A stretch of DNA of 6,820 nt. It comes from an uncultured Gammaproteobacteria bacterium. Its GTDB lineage: Bacteria > Pseudomonadota > Gammaproteobacteria > Coxiellales > Coxiellaceae. The notes beneath the pieces are model-generated. The model searched no databases. It had not been told where the DNA came from and saw only the letters and a list, made by a program, of their open reading frames with translations. The stretch is from positions 1 through 6,820 of the forward strand of contig CAIQCE010000207.1 in NCBI GenBank assembly GCA_903870185.1, given 5' to 3'. How positions within the stretch are numbered: the stretch's first letter is position 1; each line of letters opens with the position of its first letter. The translations under genes were made by a program, and so were the position numbers. Shown in pieces: positions 4,131-6,820 of this stretch.

Positions 4131-6782
4131 ATGCTGGATAGTTTTCAATCAAAACGTGAATTGAATGTCAATAATACGTCCTACACCTACTGCAGTCTAA
4201 AAGCCGCTGAAGAAAAGGGACTTAAAGCGATCGACCGTTTACCCTTCTCTTTGAAAATTTTATTGGAAAATCTGCTGCGATTTGAAGATGGCCTCACGGT
4301 TAAGGCGGCTGATATCCAAGCCTTTTCAGACTGGCTGAACACTAAAACCTCAGAACATGAAATTGCCTATTACCCTACCCGAGTCTTGATGCAAGATTTC
4401 ACAGGCGTGCCTGCGGTGGTCGACCTCGCCGCCATGAGAACTGCGATGTCGAATTTGAAGGGAGACCCCCAACGAATCAATCCTCTCTGCCCCGTCGACC
4501 TGGTGATCGATCACTCGGTTCAAGTCGATGAGTGGCACAATCAAAAATCCTACCACGACAATGTGGAATTCGAGATGGAGCGAAACCACGAACGCTACGC
4601 TTTCCTTCGCTGGGGTCAAAAAGCCTTTAAGAATTTCCGAGTCGTACCACCTGGAACAGGAATCTGCCATCAGGTGAATTTAGAATTTTTGGCTAAAACC
4701 GTGTGGTCTGATACTCGCGATGGAAAAAATTGGGCCTATCCTGACACTCTAGTCGGAACGGACAGCCATACCACGATGATCAATGGTCTCGGTGTTTTAG
4801 GCTGGGGCGTTGGAGGTATCGAAGCGGAAGCCGCAATGCTGGGACAACCGATTTCCATGATTATTCCTGAAGTGGTTGGTTTCAAAATCACCGGTCAACT
4901 CAAAGAAGGCGTGACAGCGACTGACTTAGTATTAATGGTCACCGAAATTCTGCGTAAACATGGAGTGGTTGGCAAATTTGTAGAATTCTTTGGTGCTGGC
5001 TTGAAGGATCTCACCCTAGCCGATCGAGCGACTATTGCGAACATGGCGCCCGAATATGGTGCAACTTGTGGGTTATTCCCTATCGATGCTGAAACCATTA
5101 AATATCTAGAGCTCAGTGGACGAAGCTCTGAAACGATCGAACTCGTCAAAGCTTATAGCCAAGCCCAAGGCATGTGGCACGATGAGCTCACCCCCGAAGC
5201 TGTTTATACAACGACTCTGGAACTTAATTTAAGCCAAGTCTTGCCGAGCCTTGCGGGTCCTAAAAGACCTCAGGACCGAGTTGTTTTGGGTCAAGTGCCC
5301 CAAGCCTCTGCGAAATTTATTGAAGAAACCAATCCCAAGGCGTCCAAACCTAATCCTAAAGAACTCGATCATGGTTCTGTCGTGATCGCGGCGATTACAA
5401 GCTGTACGAATACCTCCAATCCTAGTGTGATGTTGGCTGCGGGTTTAGTCGCCAAAAAAGCGATTGAATTAGGACTAAAGATTAAACCTTGGGTGAAACC
5501 TTCTTTAGCTCCTGGATCTAAAGTCGTGACTGAATATTTGAATAAAACAGGGTTGAGCGCCGCCTTAGATCAACTCGGTTTTTATTTAGTAGGTTATGGA
5601 TGCACCACTTGTATTGGAAACTCCGGTCCCTTAGATGATGAAATTGCAAAAGTGGTCAATGATCGAAATCTTACTGTCAGCGCCGTACTCTCTGGCAACC
5701 GAAATTTTGAAGGTCGAATTCACCCTCAGGTCAAAGCCAATTGGCTGGCCTCGCCTCCCCTCGTGGTCGCTTATGCGCTGGCGGGCTCTACCTTAATTAA
5801 TTTCGATCAAGAACCTTTGGCTGAAACTCCCGATGGAAAGCCCGTTTATCTTAAAGACATCTGGCCTAGCAATGCCGAAATCCAAGCCGTTCTGGTTGAA
5901 GTCAGTAGTCAAATGTATCAAAAAGGTTATGCCGATGTATTTGCAGGCACACCCGAGTGGCAATCGATGCCGGTGACTGATTCGGATACTTATGAGTGGG
6001 ATGCGAATTCGACTTATATCCAACATCCTCCTTATTTTGAAAATATGAGTGCGGAAGCCAATAACGTGCCTCTCGTTGAAAAGGCGAGAATCTTGGCAGT
6101 ACTAGGTGACAGCATCACCACCGACCATATTTCACCGGCAGGTGCGATCAAGGCAGATAGCCCTGCAGGGCAATATCTAAAATCTGAAGGAGTGGAAGTC
6201 AAAGATTTCAACTCTTATGGTTCTCGTCGCGGCAATCATGAAGTGATGGTACGAGGCACTTTTGCGAATATCCGAATCCGAAATGAAATGGTGCCAGGCA
6301 CCGAAGGTGGATTCACCCAATATCAAGGCGATGGACAAACAATGTCGATCTACGATGCCTCCATGCGTTACCAAGCGGATCAAGTTCCTTTAGTCGTGAT
6401 CGCGGGCAAAGAATACGGCACGGGTTCTTCTCGAGATTGGGCCGCTAAAGGTACTTTGCTGCTGGGCATCAAAGCCGTCATTGCTGAAAGTTTCGAGCGG
6501 ATTCATCGATCCAATTTAATCGGCATGGGTGTACTCCCTTTTGCTTTTGAAATTGGGCAAGATCGAAAAACACTGAAGCTTAATGGAACTGAAACATTGA
6601 GCATCAAGGGATTAGAAAATGGGATTCAGCCAAATCTTCAAGTGCTGTTGGAAATCACTCGTGCCGATGGTTCAATTCAAAATACTCCACTGCAGCTCAG
6701 AATCGATACGGAAATTGAAGTGGAATATTATCGCAACGGCGGTATTTTGCAGTATGTGTTGAGGAAGATTAAGGGGGCGTAG
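4131..6782 (+). CDS. acnA: Aconitate hydratase A (4Fe-4S aconitase)
   Basis: It interconverts citrate and isocitrate via cis-aconitate in the TCA cycle, in the cytosol. It has 883 residues, against about 891 in E. coli AcnA; most of the difference is a shorter linker before residue 415. Hallmarks are seen in order: RVLMQDFTGVPAVVDLAAMR, DLVIDHSV, the active-site stretch GTDSHTTMINGLGVLGWGVGG, cluster ligands Cys425 (ITSCTNTSNPS), Cys491 and Cys494 (GYGCTTCIGNSG), SGNRNFEGRIHP, DSITTDHISPAG from Asp660, and YGTGSSRDWAAKG with the catalytic-serine motif at 765-768. All residues expected for the cluster and catalysis are present. This is the AcnA/IRP1 class, not AcnB. IRP1-like RNA binding by the cluster-free form is known in the family but cannot be judged here. 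The start is supported by TTGAGG (4118-4123), seven bases from ATG. It is divergent from groES, separated by three accessory genes. The 13-bp palindrome at 6290-6302 encodes VPGT. Confidence 0.99.
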   Translation: MLDSFQSKRELNVNNTSYTYCSLKAAEEKGLKAIDRLPFSLKILLENLLRFEDGLTVKAADIQAFSDWLNTKTSEHEIAYYPTRVLMQDFTGVPAVVDLAAMRTAMSNLKGDPQRINPLCPVDLVIDHSVQVDEWHNQKSYHDNVEFEMERNHERYAFLRWGQKAFKNFRVVPPGTGICHQVNLEFLAKTVWSDTRDGKNWAYPDTLVGTDSHTTMINGLGVLGWGVGGIEAEAAMLGQPISMIIPEVVGFKITGQLKEGVTATDLVLMVTEILRKHGVVGKFVEFFGAGLKDLTLADRATIANMAPEYGATCGLFPIDAETIKYLELSGRSSETIELVKAYSQAQGMWHDELTPEAVYTTTLELNLSQVLPSLAGPKRPQDRVVLGQVPQASAKFIEETNPKASKPNPKELDHGSVVIAAITSCTNTSNPSVMLAAGLVAKKAIELGLKIKPWVKPSLAPGSKVVTEYLNKTGLSAALDQLGFYLVGYGCTTCIGNSGPLDDEIAKVVNDRNLTVSAVLSGNRNFEGRIHPQVKANWLASPPLVVAYALAGSTLINFDQEPLAETPDGKPVYLKDIWPSNAEIQAVLVEVSSQMYQKGYADVFAGTPEWQSMPVTDSDTYEWDANSTYIQHPPYFENMSAEANNVPLVEKARILAVLGDSITTDHISPAGAIKADSPAGQYLKSEGVEVKDFNSYGSRRGNHEVMVRGTFANIRIRNEMVPGTEGGFTQYQGDGQTMSIYDASMRYQADQVPLVVIAGKEYGTGSSRDWAAKGTLLLGIKAVIAESFERIHRSNLIGMGVLPFAFEIGQDRKTLKLNGTETLSIKGLENGIQPNLQVLLEITRADGSIQNTPLQLRIDTEIEVEYYRNGGILQYVLRKIKGA
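6290..6302. repeat. Palindrome GGTGCCAGGCACC inside acnA
   Basis: It is the exact reverse complement of the intergenic palindrome at 3090-3102. It encodes Val-Pro-Gly-Thr in a segment conserved in aconitases (RNEMVPG in E. coli), so it can be explained by protein conservation plus codon choice; the match over 13 bases is still notable. Confidence 0.45.
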
Positions 6783-6788
6783 GGAGCA

Positions 6789-6814
6789 AGGGGTCGATGC
6801 AGAGCCTGACCCCT
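6789..6814. repeat. Inverted repeat AGGGGTC...GACCCCT after acnA
   Basis: Perfect 7-base arms (6789-6795 and 6808-6814) around a 12-base loop, GATGCAGAGCCT, starting seven bases after the acnA stop. The window ends six bases later, so a U-run cannot be assessed fully; the visible GAATGC is not one. Sequences of the form GGGGTCAGGCTCTG...GACCCC are, from memory, a common type of dispersed palindrome. It is either a repeat or part of the acnA terminator. Confidence 0.5.
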
Positions 6815-6820
6815 GAATGC

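Overview
The window looks like chromosomal DNA of a gammaproteobacterium, most probably of the order Legionellales (Coxiella/Legionella side). The basis is protein resemblance recalled from memory: GroEL and AcnA read very much like the Coxiella/Legionella proteins. As I recall it, the divergent arrangement groEL-groES / acnA also occurs in Coxiella burnetii. No search was run, so the genus is left open.

Layout. (1) Minus strand, 42-2032: the chaperonin operon groES-groEL, transcribed leftwards. Upstream of groES there is a very good heat-shock (sigma-32) promoter, an overlapping sigma-70-like promoter and a weak CIRCE-like (HrcA operator-like) inverted repeat. (2) Minus strand, 2289-3026: a 245-residue soluble protein that I do not recognise, with an excellent Shine-Dalgarno. 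(3) Plus strand, 3200-3553: an XRE/Cro-family helix-turn-helix protein of antitoxin type with no toxin next to it. Its first ~35 codons are made of palindromic repeat DNA. (4) Plus strand, 3679-4008: an unrecognised 109-residue Cys/His-rich protein with a basic, acid-free N-terminus. (5) Plus strand, 4131-6782: acnA, the 4Fe-4S aconitate hydratase of the TCA cycle, complete, followed by an inverted repeat at the end of the window.

The two flanks are housekeeping modules (protein folding; citrate-isocitrate conversion). The roughly 2.1 kb between groES and acnA has a different character: three accessory or orphan genes separated by at least six distinct palindromic hairpin elements. I read it as an insertion-prone spacer in a conserved neighbourhood, not as one co-operating system. 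Nothing here amounts to a demonstrable new defence or secretion system. The most interesting items are the antitoxin-like ORF with a repeat-derived N-terminus, the Cys/His-rich small protein, the layered groE control region, and a 13-bp palindrome found both between genes and inside acnA.

No tRNA, rRNA, CRISPR array, transposase gene or replication origin was seen. No stretch over 300 bases lacks a gene; the longest gaps are 2033-2288 and 3027-3199, and both are described below.
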